Below are positions 1 through 6,186 of a DNA stretch of 8,534 nt, in pieces (position 1 is the first letter of the stretch; the number at the start of each line of letters is the position of its first letter). Source of the DNA: Anaerobacillus sp. Lineage in GTDB: Bacteria > Bacillota > Bacilli > Bacillales_H > Anaerobacillaceae. A program made the translations under genes and the position numbers. The notes below the pieces were generated by a model that was not told the origin of the DNA, searched no databases, and saw only the letters and a program-made list of their open reading frames with translations. The stretch spans positions 1 through 8,534 of the forward strand of contig SKOL01000023.1 of the NCBI GenBank assembly GCA_007120055.1, read 5' to 3'.

Positions 1-105
1 TATCCTCTTTTTACACTCATCGGACTTTTCACTGGAATAGGCTTAGCTAGTTTTACAGGTTATAAAATGATCAAAAAGTATATTATGCCTGATTTTAAGG
101 ATTAA
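1..105 (+). CDS. C-terminal end of a small membrane protein, possibly AtpZ/AtpI-like (5' end outside window)
   Basis: Reading frame 1 is open from the window edge for 34 codons to a TAA at 103-105. The visible peptide starts YPLFTLIGLFTGIGLASFTG, a hydrophobic, glycine-rich membrane segment, and continues into a basic, then acidic tail ending MPDFKD. Small AtpZ/AtpI-type proteins of Firmicutes commonly end this way, with a Gly-rich second transmembrane helix followed by a Lys-rich cytoplasmic tail. In Bacillus such proteins are usually encoded at the head of the atp operon and have been linked to Mg2+ uptake and ATP synthase assembly. Here the next gene is not an ATP synthase gene, so the assignment rests on resemblance only. 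The following gene begins 34 nt later with its own ribosome binding site and no terminator between, so co-transcription is likely. That this is a real gene end is fairly sure; the family is a guess. Confidence 0.5.
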   Translation, partial: YPLFTLIGLFTGIGLASFTGYKMIKKYIMPDFKD

Positions 106-124
106 CAAGCAGTTAGTCACCTTG

Positions 125-133
125 AGGGGAGGG
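125..133 (+). promoter_or_regulatory. Ribosome binding site that fixes the start of the DUF3939-like gene
   Basis: AGGGGAGGG lies 6 nt before the ATG at 140. An in-frame TTG at 122 would place this purine run inside the coding region, so the ATG at 140 is the better start. Confidence 0.75.
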
Positions 134-139
134 GCATTC

Positions 140-592
140 ATGTTCTGGTCGAAACGTAAAAAGAAAAAAAAGCAATATCCTTTCATAGATGTTACCATTC
201 AAGATGTCCGAAACGCAGTAATAACCTTTTCTGATAGCTTATCAAAAGGGGTGTTTACTACAATATTAGTAAACGAGGATAATAGCATTGATTTTGAACA
301 ACTTGCTCATATTATAGGGGGCATTCCTACGAAAAATTTTTATATGTCAAAAGAAACCTTTGATATTTTTGAAGAGGAAAAAAAGGAAATACCAGCAACC
401 CTAGATAGTGTTCAACGTGCTGTTGATGGGTATGTCAAACAGTTCAAACAGCCCCCCATTATTACCTTTGATCCAAATTTTCGAGTAAACTACCATGTTT
501 TAATGCAAGAAGGTTTTCTCGATTTCCGTCCAGACATTCCGTTGTACATTCATAAAGACGGTATGATCACACACATTAAACCTTCTAAATAA
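140..592 (+). CDS. Hypothetical protein, probable DUF3939 family
   Basis: A 150-aa cytoplasmic protein with no signal peptide or membrane segment. It opens with MFWSKRKKKKKQYPFIDV, a very basic head followed by a hydrophobic strand. The middle has SILVNEDNS-like and GGIPTKNFYMSKETFDIFEEEKK stretches (the latter starting near residue 60), and the end is an acidic/aromatic segment finishing HIKPSK. The basic start, the 'LVNEDNSIDF' block and the 'GGIPTK.FYMSKET..IFEEE' block match my memory of the DUF3939 proteins of Bacillus, whose function is unknown. The ATG at 140 is chosen over an in-frame TTG at 122 because of the ribosome binding site at 125-133. It follows the membrane-protein fragment by 34 nt and probably shares its transcript. 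Downstream there is only a repeat and, 260 nt further, a terminator. The coding call is firm; the family name is from recognition alone. Confidence 0.75.
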   Translation: MFWSKRKKKKKQYPFIDVTIQDVRNAVITFSDSLSKGVFTTILVNEDNSIDFEQLAHIIGGIPTKNFYMSKETFDIFEEEKKEIPATLDSVQRAVDGYVKQFKQPPIITFDPNFRVNYHVLMQEGFLDFRPDIPLYIHKDGMITHIKPSK

Positions 593-595
593 CAA

Positions 596-734
596 GAAAA
601 GCGCAAGCGCCTCGTTCAGACCTGAAAAGCGTTGGAGAGCCAGCGACGGTTTATCTCCTCTTGAGATGCACCCTCGAGTAGATAAACATCGATGGATCGA
701 AACGCTCGAAGGGCTAGACGCTGGTGTTAGACAG
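596..734. repeat. bcr-like dispersed intergenic repeat with extended hairpin potential
   Basis: About 140 bp that are more GC-rich than their surroundings and start four bases after the upstream stop codon. The left end reads AAAAGCGCAAGCGCC and the right end GGGCTAGACGCTGG then TTAGACA, the signature of a non-coding repeat scattered between genes in many Bacillaceae. Complementary blocks nest: AGCG 600-603 with CGCT 719-722, GCC 609-611 with GGC 712-714, AGCGTT 628-633 with AACGCT 701-706, and GTTTATCT 649-656 with AGATAAAC 680-687. Local hairpins also occur, for example TTCAG/CTGAA at 615-626 and CGTTGG/CCAGCG near 630-645. It encodes no plausible protein and shows no target-site duplication that I can identify. 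Family membership is from recognition; the pairing is read directly. Confidence 0.65.
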
Positions 735-743
735 CTTTCGTGT

Positions 744-777
744 TATAAATGTTACCCACAAATGATTTGCATTTATA
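744..777. repeat. Nested AT-rich inverted repeat of unknown function
   Basis: TATAAATG at 744-751 is the perfect inverse of CATTTATA at 770-777. Between them lies a second odd palindrome, CAAAT-g-ATTTG at 759-769. It sits in the gene-free convergent region between the bcr-like repeat and the terminator. It is too AT-rich for a strong terminator and has no adjoining T tract. It could be chance in AT-rich DNA. The remaining bases from about 778 to 852 show nothing recognisable. Confidence 0.3.
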
Positions 778-852
778 GTTTTCCCTATCAGTAGTAACCA
801 ACACTTATTTTTCACACCTCTTAAACTTTTACTGAACAAATTACATTAATAT

Positions 853-906
853 AAGGGACTGCCCCATAAATGTCAGACAATTATGGGGCAGTCCCTTGCT
901 TTTTTT
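853..906 (+). terminator. Rho-independent terminator between convergent genes, probably usable in both directions
   Basis: AAGGGACTGCCCCATAA (853-869) pairs perfectly over 17 bp with TTATGGGGCAGTCCCTT (881-897) around an 11-nt loop, followed by GC and a run of seven T at 900-906. On the + strand it is a textbook terminator for the unit ending at 592. On the - strand the same stem lies 23 nt past the ATPase stop and is followed by a weaker AT-rich tail (TTATATTAAT), so it may also stop the ATPase transcript. GGGACTGCCCC-type stems recur as terminators in Bacillaceae genomes, so this may be one copy of a repeated palindrome. Confidence 0.88.
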
Positions 907-919
907 CATCTAAACAATA

Positions 920-3592
920 TCACTTTACAAACAGGCCCAACATTCTAGTTATTACTTTCTCAACCTCCACGATCAATAATATTACTATCCCCATGATGAT
1001 CGCAATGATCCAGTAATTGAAACTTATTGGTGCGGTACCAAATATTGTATTCATAAATGGAACGTAAATAAGCGCCACTTGTAAAACAATTAGGAAGCTT
1101 GAGACGACCCATACAGCTTTATTTGTAAAGAAATCTTTATTAAATGCAAAGTTTCGTTCACTTCTACAGTTGAATAAATAAAACAATTGGAGAATTACAA
1201 TCGTATGCAAAGTAACGGTATTTACAACTGCTTGATCATAACCTTGATTATGAAGGTGGATGTTTAAAACGAGTGAAGCACCACTAATCATTAAAGCAAC
1301 AAATATAATTCTAAATATATAATAACCACTTAACAAAGGGGTTTTCAGTTCTCTAGGTGGCCTTTCCATTGTTCCTTTTTCTAAACGTTCAAAGGCAAAA
1401 GCTAAAGATAAAGTAACAGAAATGACCATGTTTACCCATAAAATTTGAACTGGTGTTAGCGGCATCGCTATCCCAAACATAATGCTTGCGATGATTAGAG
1501 AGGCTTGCGCACCATTTGTCGGGAGGATAAAAAGGATCGTTTTCTTTAAGTTATCATATACCCTTCTTCCTTCTTGGACAGCATTTACAATCGTTTTAAA
1601 ATTATCATCAACGAGAACCATTTGTGAAGCATCTTTAGCAACCTCAGTTCCTTTTATACCCATAGCAACACCGATATCTGCTCTTTTTAGTGCAGGTGCA
1701 TCGTTAACACCGTCACCGGTCATTGCACAAATTTGACCTTTCTCTTGCAGGGCTTTCACTATTCTCAATTTATTATCTGGGCTAGTTCTAGCAAATATAT
1801 CATATTTCATAATTGCCTCTGCAAGCTCTTCATCGGACATTTGATCAATATCTTTACCTTCAAGGGCGGTTTCTCCATCGCCAATTCCCATAACTTTTCC
1901 TATCGTCATCGCCGTACTTTTATGATCACCAGTAATCATTTTTACTTTTATTCCTGCTTTTTTACACTCTTCAATCGCTAAAATCGCTTCTTCTCTAGGT
2001 GGATCCATAATGCCTGCTAAACCTAAAAGTTGAACGCCCTCGGTTAAATGTTCATGATCAATAGTGGTCACACTTTGAGGCACTTTTTTATAAGCTGCTC
2101 CGATAACTCTTTGACCTGTACTTGCGTATTTTTGTACTTTTTCTTCCCAATATGCTCGATCTGATGGCTCTAGGTCGGTCATATCTAGCAAACGGTCAGG
2201 AGCTCCCTTAATATAAATCACTTTTTCATTATTTTGTTCAACTAATACAGCCATATATTTATATTCAGAATCAAAAGGGATCTTTGATTGTACCTTTAAT
2301 TTTTCAACTTTTTCATCAGCCTTTTCACTTAATGTAATGAGACAACCTTCTGTTGGATCACCATTTATCGTCCACTGGTTATTTTCCGTTTTACGTATAC
2401 TGGCATCGTTACATGTTCTAAAGCACTTCAGCATCTCTTTTAGCAAATATTCTTGACTTAGCTTTATATGCGTTCCATTTTTCAAAATAGCTCCCTCAGG
2501 AGAATAACCCGTTCCTGTAACTTCGTACTCGTCACTTTCTGTCACAACTGATGTCACTGTCATTTCATTTTTGGTGAGTGTTCCCGTTTTATCTGAACAA
2601 ATGACAGAGACCGCACCGAGCGTTTCAACAGAGGGGAGATTTCTAACGATTGCCTTTTTTCTAGCCATATTTTGCACACCAATCGCTAAAATAATCGAGA
2701 CGATCGCCGGTAAACCTTCAGGTATCGCTGCTACTGCAAGCCCTATCACGGCAAGTAATAATTCTGCAGCATCGAAGCCTCTTATAAAATAACCGAATGC
2801 ATACATGAAAACGGCCGCAACTAAAATGACTAAAGACACCATTTTTCCGAATTTAGTTGTTTGTTTTATAAGAGGTGTTTTTATTTCATCAACTTCCGAA
2901 AGTGATTTACTTATTTTGCCGATCTCAGTATCTTTTCCAGTAGCAGTTACAACTCCTACTCCTGTTCCTGCTGTCACTGCTGTTCCTGAAAAAGCCATAT
3001 TAATTTGATCACCTAATGCTGTTTTACCTTTAATTTTTTCTGAAACTTTCTTAACTGGTATTGATTCTCCTGTTAGAACAGCTTCCTCTATTCTTAAGTT
3101 TTCGCATTGCACGAGCCGCATATCTGCAGGTATTTTATCACCACTACTAACGATGACAATATCCCCAGGAACTAATTGTGAGGAGTCAACTTCTGTTCTC
3201 TCTCTATCTCTTAAAATATTTGCCTTTAGTGACAATAAGTTTTTTATCGAGTTCAAGGCTTTTTCGGCTTTATTTTCTTGAAAAAAACCGATAAAGGCAT
3301 TTATAATGACAACCATAAGAATAACAGCAGTATCAATATAATGACCAAGAATAATCGTTATTCCAGCCGCAAATAGTAAAATATAAATAAGAACATCATT
3401 AAAATGCTTCAAAAATCTTATTGCTAATGATTTTTTCTCTGGTTCTGGTAATTCATTTTTCCCATACATATTAATTCTTTCGTTGACTTCTTCTTCAGTT
3501 AAACCATCATCAATAACTACATCCAACTTCGATACAACTTCCTCCACACTTAAGTTATACCACTCATTATTTTCGTAATCTTTATTTCCCAT
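920..3592 (-). CDS. Type II P-type cation-transporting ATPase (SERCA/CtpF-like; ion uncertain)
   Basis: An 890-aa membrane pump that couples ATP hydrolysis to cation export. Read in order: acidic cation-ATPase N-terminal domain (about 10-70); TM1-2 (64-104); actuator domain with TGES at 174-177; TM3-4 with PEGLPA at 291-296; phosphorylation motif DKTGT starting at Asp334; nucleotide-binding KGAP at 462-465; hinge motifs MITGD 552-556 and TGDGVNDAP 625-633; then TM5-10 to the end. All catalytic motifs are intact and length is normal. TM4 keeps the SERCA site II motif, but in TM5 Asn693 is kept while the SERCA Glu771 position is Gln696, and in TM6 (ILWVNMVISVTLS) the Thr799-Asp800 pair is Ile724-Ser725. 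This resembles the mycobacterial CtpF-like group more than classical Bacillus Ca2+ pumps. The start is the ATG at 3592, served by AAAGGA at 3602-3607; an in-frame GTG at 3610 would include that site. It stands alone between two terminators. Confidence 0.93.
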   Translation of the reverse strand: MGNKDYENNEWYNLSVEEVVSKLDVVIDDGLTEEEVNERINMYGKNELPEPEKKSLAIRFLKHFNDVLIYILLFAAGITIILGHYIDTAVILMVVIINAFIGFFQENKAEKALNSIKNLLSLKANILRDRERTEVDSSQLVPGDIVIVSSGDKIPADMRLVQCENLRIEEAVLTGESIPVKKVSEKIKGKTALGDQINMAFSGTAVTAGTGVGVVTATGKDTEIGKISKSLSEVDEIKTPLIKQTTKFGKMVSLVILVAAVFMYAFGYFIRGFDAAELLLAVIGLAVAAIPEGLPAIVSIILAIGVQNMARKKAIVRNLPSVETLGAVSVICSDKTGTLTKNEMTVTSVVTESDEYEVTGTGYSPEGAILKNGTHIKLSQEYLLKEMLKCFRTCNDASIRKTENNQWTINGDPTEGCLITLSEKADEKVEKLKVQSKIPFDSEYKYMAVLVEQNNEKVIYIKGAPDRLLDMTDLEPSDRAYWEEKVQKYASTGQRVIGAAYKKVPQSVTTIDHEHLTEGVQLLGLAGIMDPPREEAILAIEECKKAGIKVKMITGDHKSTAMTIGKVMGIGDGETALEGKDIDQMSDEELAEAIMKYDIFARTSPDNKLRIVKALQEKGQICAMTGDGVNDAPALKRADIGVAMGIKGTEVAKDASQMVLVDDNFKTIVNAVQEGRRVYDNLKKTILFILPTNGAQASLIIASIMFGIAMPLTPVQILWVNMVISVTLSLAFAFERLEKGTMERPPRELKTPLLSGYYIFRIIFVALMISGASLVLNIHLHNQGYDQAVVNTVTLHTIVILQLFYLFNCRSERNFAFNKDFFTNKAVWVVSSFLIVLQVALIYVPFMNTIFGTAPISFNYWIIAIIMGIVILLIVEVEKVITRMLGLFVK

Positions 3593-3601
3593 AAAATTCA
3601 G

Positions 3602-3607
3602 TCCTTT
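3602..3607 (-). promoter_or_regulatory. Ribosome binding site of the P-type ATPase gene
   Basis: On the minus strand AAAGGA ends 9 nt before the ATG at 3592. It falls inside the reading frame if the GTG at 3610 is used, so it argues for the ATG as the start. Confidence 0.65.
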
Positions 3608-3639
3608 CACTTTGGCTGGAAGGGCAGTTCCTGAAGTGA
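3607..3639 (-). other. Possible leader hairpin next to the ATPase ribosome binding site
   Basis: On the minus strand TCACTT (3639-3634) pairs with AAGTGA (3612-3607), and inside it GGAA (3631-3628) can pair with TTCC (3621-3618) around a 6-nt loop. The lower arm runs straight into the AAAGGA site. The rest of the leader up to 3796 is AT-rich; I found no convincing sigma-A promoter, only poor -35/-10 candidates, and a GATGAT direct repeat at 3760-3773 on the + strand. No riboswitch class was recognised. The stem is short and may be chance. Confidence 0.3.
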
Positions 3640-3796
3640 ATCCTATAATTAATATATGATGCGATTAATGAGTATTTTTCGAAATGTATGACTAACTTGT
3701 GAAAGGTCTCATATTTAAAAGTTTACCTTTTCACCAAAAGAAGTTTATTTAAAACTATCGATGATCTGATGATAATTCACTCAATTGTGATAATAC

Positions 3797-3825
3797 AAAA
3801 AAACGCCATAGGGCTACCCATGGCG
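3797..3825 (-). terminator. Rho-independent terminator of the hyp operon
   Basis: On the minus strand CGCCATGGG (3825-3817) pairs with CCC-T-ATGGCG (3813-3804) around a 3-nt loop, with one bulged base, and is followed by seven T (3803-3797). It begins 31 nt after the hypE stop codon and separates the hyp operon from the ATPase gene, which therefore needs its own promoter. Confidence 0.88.
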
Positions 3826-3856
3826 AAGATTATGAAGCATTCAATTATTAATGAAA

Positions 3857-4861
3857 TCAACAAATTCTCGGTAATTGCATCCCAGCAAGACGGTTTAAGC
3901 GACGGCGACTGCCTAACAACATTTTCAAAAATAATCTACCATTAGTTTCAACTTCGCTTACACGTCCAATCGTTGTTGCTTCCCGACCAATGTCAAACTT
4001 TTTTAGCACAGCTAACACCTTTTCTTCATCTTCTTTGGCAACAATTAATAACAATTTACCTTCATTTGCTAAATACAGTGGATCGAAACCTAATATATCA
4101 CATGCTCCTTCTACTTCCTCTTTTACTGGTAAGGCATCTTCATTAATCTCGATTGTCACATTAAAATCTTCACAAATCTCAACGAGTGTTGTTGCCACGC
4201 CACCTCTAGTGGGATCGCGCATCATTTTTACTCGACTAGACACGTTTAAAACTTCACTTGTAAGATCATTTAAAGAGGCACAGTCGCTGTTAAGTTCAGT
4301 AACTAATCCGAGTTCTCCTCTCGCACTTAAAATTGATATGCCGTGATCACCAATCGTCCCACTAATAATTATCACATCTTGTTTATCTATCGTTTGCGGT
4401 AACATTTCTTCAGTATTTATGACACCAATTCCTGTTGTATTAATAAAGATCCCATCAACACTACCTCGTTCAACGACTTTTGTGTCTCCACTAACAATTT
4501 GAACGTTTGCCTTCTTTGCTTCTTCGGCCATTGAAGAGACAATTTCCTGTAGTTGTGGAATCGAAAATCCCTCCTCAATAATAAAAGCAACCGTAATATA
4601 TAATGGAGTAGCACCACTAACTGCAAGATCATTAACCGTACCACAAATCGCTAGTTTGCCAATATTACCTCCACGAAAAAAAGTTGGTTTAATGACAAAG
4701 CTATCCGTAGAGATCGTTAACTTTTCTTGAGGTATATGCAGTATGGCAGCATCTAGTTTTGCTTGATCATGATGACCAAAAGTTGTTATAAAAACATTTT
4801 GAATAAGTTGGTGCGCGAGTTCACCACCATCTCCATGGGCAAGACTAATTTTTTCAACCAT
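3857..4861 (-). CDS. hypE: Hydrogenase maturation protein HypE (carbamoyl dehydratase)
   Basis: A 334-aa cytoplasmic enzyme of the PurM/AIR synthase-like fold that makes the cyanide ligands of the [NiFe]-hydrogenase active site. HypF carbamoylates its C-terminal cysteine, and HypE then uses ATP to dehydrate it to a thiocyanate that passes to the HypC-HypD complex. The sequence opens with KISLAHGDGGELAHQLI, contains STDSFVIKPTFF and GTVNDLAVSGA (51-84), SGDTKVV (124-130), RDPTRGGVATTL (215-226) and LANEGKLL (264-271), and ends exactly at the diagnostic LPRIC with acceptor Cys334. Length is typical. The start is the ATG at 4861, preceded by AGGGAGGA at 4868-4875 inside the end of hypD. Only 2 nt separate it from the hypD stop. 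It is the last gene of the operon and is followed by a terminator. Confidence 0.97.
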   Translation of the reverse strand: MVEKISLAHGDGGELAHQLIQNVFITTFGHHDQAKLDAAILHIPQEKLTISTDSFVIKPTFFRGGNIGKLAICGTVNDLAVSGATPLYITVAFIIEEGFSIPQLQEIVSSMAEEAKKANVQIVSGDTKVVERGSVDGIFINTTGIGVINTEEMLPQTIDKQDVIIISGTIGDHGISILSARGELGLVTELNSDCASLNDLTSEVLNVSSRVKMMRDPTRGGVATTLVEICEDFNVTIEINEDALPVKEEVEGACDILGFDPLYLANEGKLLLIVAKEDEEKVLAVLKKFDIGREATTIGRVSEVETNGRLFLKMLLGSRRRLNRLAGMQLPRIC

Positions 4862-4863
4862 TA

Positions 4864-5973
4864 TTATTCCTCCCTCAAATATTGATACGATGCTGCACAG
4901 CTTCCTTCACTCGAAACCATACAAGGTCCGATCGGATTAACAGGTGTACAAGCTTTAGCGAATAAGTTACATTCTTCAGGTGCTATTAACCCTCTAATAA
5001 TTTCACCACAGCGACATCTTGTTGGTTTCGGTTCACCTGCTTTAATATCAAAACGAGATTTCGCATTTAAGTGAATGAATTTGTCACGAATATCTAAACC
5101 ACTATTTTCGATCACTCCAATACCACGCCAAGCTTCATCACAAACTTGAAAGTACTGATCGATCATAAGTTGAGCTTGACGATTTCCCTCATCACGAACG
5201 ACATGTTGGTGCGAATTGATGATCTCAGGGTTTTCATTTAGTAATAGTTCAATAGACTTATAAATTCCACTTAAAAGCTCTGCAGGTTCAAAACCACAAA
5301 TCACTCCTGGAACACGATATTCATCCACTAAATATTGATAATGATATTTTCCAAGAACAATTGAAACGTGACCAGGAAGCAATAAACCGTCGACTTGAAC
5401 ATCTCCTTCGTTTAGTAATTTTCTTAATATCGGTTCAACTAACTTCGTAGTCACCCACATTGAAAAATTCGTTACCCTTTCATCATCGGCTTTTTTTAAT
5501 GCTACAGCTAATACAGGAATCGTTGTTTCAAAGCCTATCCCTAAAAAAACAACCTGTTTATCGGGGTTTTCTTTGGCAATTTCTACAGCATCACAAGGAG
5601 AATAAACGACTCTCACATCTCTCCCGTCTGTTTTCGCATCTATTAATGCTCGGTTTGTTCCTGGGACACGCACCATGTCTCCAAACGTGCAAATAATTCG
5701 TTCATCGCTTTCGGCTAATTGAATCATTGCATCTATTGATTTTTGATCAGTGACACAAACTGGGCAACCAGGTCCTGAAATTAATTTTACTTTTCCAGTG
5801 AGTAACTTTTTCACTCCTGTTTTTGCGACCGCCATCGTATGTGAGCCACACACTTCCATTAATGCCGGCTCACGACCAAATTTCTCTTTATATTCTCCCG
5901 CTTTTTGCTCGATTTGTTTCAGTAGTGCTTGACTGATCGTACTACTAGAAAACTGTTTAAGCGTCTCGATCAT
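4864..5973 (-). CDS. hypD: Hydrogenase maturation protein HypD (Fe-S scaffold for Fe(CN)2CO)
   Basis: A 369-aa iron-sulfur protein that, with HypC, holds the iron while two CN and one CO ligands are attached. Visible family motifs are MEVCGSHTMA with Cys42, SGPGCPVCVT with Cys70 and Cys73 (the proposed redox pair), GIGFETTIP (145-153) and CGFEPAELL (226-234). A C-terminal cysteine block follows with Cys320, Cys322, Cys335, Cys342, Cys351 (IGPCMVSSEG) and Cys359, which supplies the [4Fe-4S] ligands. No key residue is missing. The frame extends 27 codons further upstream, but the start is placed at the ATG at 5973: it gives the usual HypD N-terminus and has GGAGG at 5984-5988 with a 10-nt spacer. 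It overlaps the hypC end by 17 nt, which suggests coupled translation and fits the fact that the two proteins form a complex. Confidence 0.97.
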   Translation of the reverse strand: MIETLKQFSSSTISQALLKQIEQKAGEYKEKFGREPALMEVCGSHTMAVAKTGVKKLLTGKVKLISGPGCPVCVTDQKSIDAMIQLAESDERIICTFGDMVRVPGTNRALIDAKTDGRDVRVVYSPCDAVEIAKENPDKQVVFLGIGFETTIPVLAVALKKADDERVTNFSMWVTTKLVEPILRKLLNEGDVQVDGLLLPGHVSIVLGKYHYQYLVDEYRVPGVICGFEPAELLSGIYKSIELLLNENPEIINSHQHVVRDEGNRQAQLMIDQYFQVCDEAWRGIGVIENSGLDIRDKFIHLNAKSRFDIKAGEPKPTRCRCGEIIRGLIAPEECNLFAKACTPVNPIGPCMVSSEGSCAASYQYLREE

Positions 5974-6181
5974 TGACCATCTTCCTCCATTCTTCAATAC
6001 TTGCTTTCGCATACTCTTCGTCAACAATCGACATCGCCTGTCCTGCATGAACAATCACATAATCATCTAGCTTTACTTCAGGAATAAAAATAATTCCAAC
6101 CGTCATTTTTGAGCCCATCACATCAACGACCGCTGAATACTCATCAACTTTTATAATTTTTGCTGGTACTCCTACACACAT
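5957..6181 (-). CDS. hypC: Hydrogenase maturation chaperone HypC/HybG family
   Basis: A 74-aa chaperone that binds HypD while the Fe(CN)2CO group is built and then delivers it to the immature hydrogenase large subunit. The N-terminus MCVGVPAKI carries the essential Cys2, exposed after Met removal, in the family's MC.G.P context. Further on are VDVMG (18-22), DDYVIVHAGQAM (near residues 39-50) and the acidic helix DEEYAKASIEEW, giving the usual OB-fold-plus-helix layout. Length is standard. Translation starts at the ATG at 6181 behind AAGGGGGAG (6190-6198); the hypF stop lies 5 nt upstream. Its end overlaps hypD by 17 nt. Only one copy is visible here, so it presumably serves whichever hydrogenase the cell has. 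Confidence 0.96.
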   Translation of the reverse strand: MCVGVPAKIIKVDEYSAVVDVMGSKMTVGIIFIPEVKLDDYVIVHAGQAMSIVDEEYAKASIEEWRKMVNDRDA

Positions 6182-6186
6182 TTGTG

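Noticed and set aside
596..734. Insertion sequence or MITE with target-site duplication
   Set aside because: The ends are not clean terminal inverted repeats and I could not find flanking duplicated bases, so it is reported only as a bcr-like repeat.
593..919. Small gene or tRNA in the 327-bp convergent gap
   Set aside because: No frame with a ribosome binding site and plausible peptide, and no cloverleaf; the repeat, the inverted repeat and the terminator explain most of it.
1482..3008. Several + strand open frames of 67-84 codons opposite the P-type ATPase
   Set aside because: They lie antisense to a complete conserved gene, lack good ribosome binding sites and read as unrelated low-quality peptides.
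3593..3796. Metal-sensing riboswitch in front of the P-type ATPase
   Set aside because: I looked for conserved cores of the yybP-ykoY or M-box kind and saw none, and there is no terminator or antiterminator pair between the hyp terminator and the ATPase start.
3990..4346. 118-codon + strand frame opposite hypE
   Set aside because: The hypE frame carries all family motifs across this stretch; the antisense peptide is Ser/Thr-rich, as expected for a shadow of it.
4417..4644. 75-codon - strand frame inside hypE
   Set aside because: It is a shifted frame of hypE, with no recognisable domain.
5460..5932. Two + strand frames opposite hypD
   Set aside because: Antisense shadows of a fully conserved HypD sequence.
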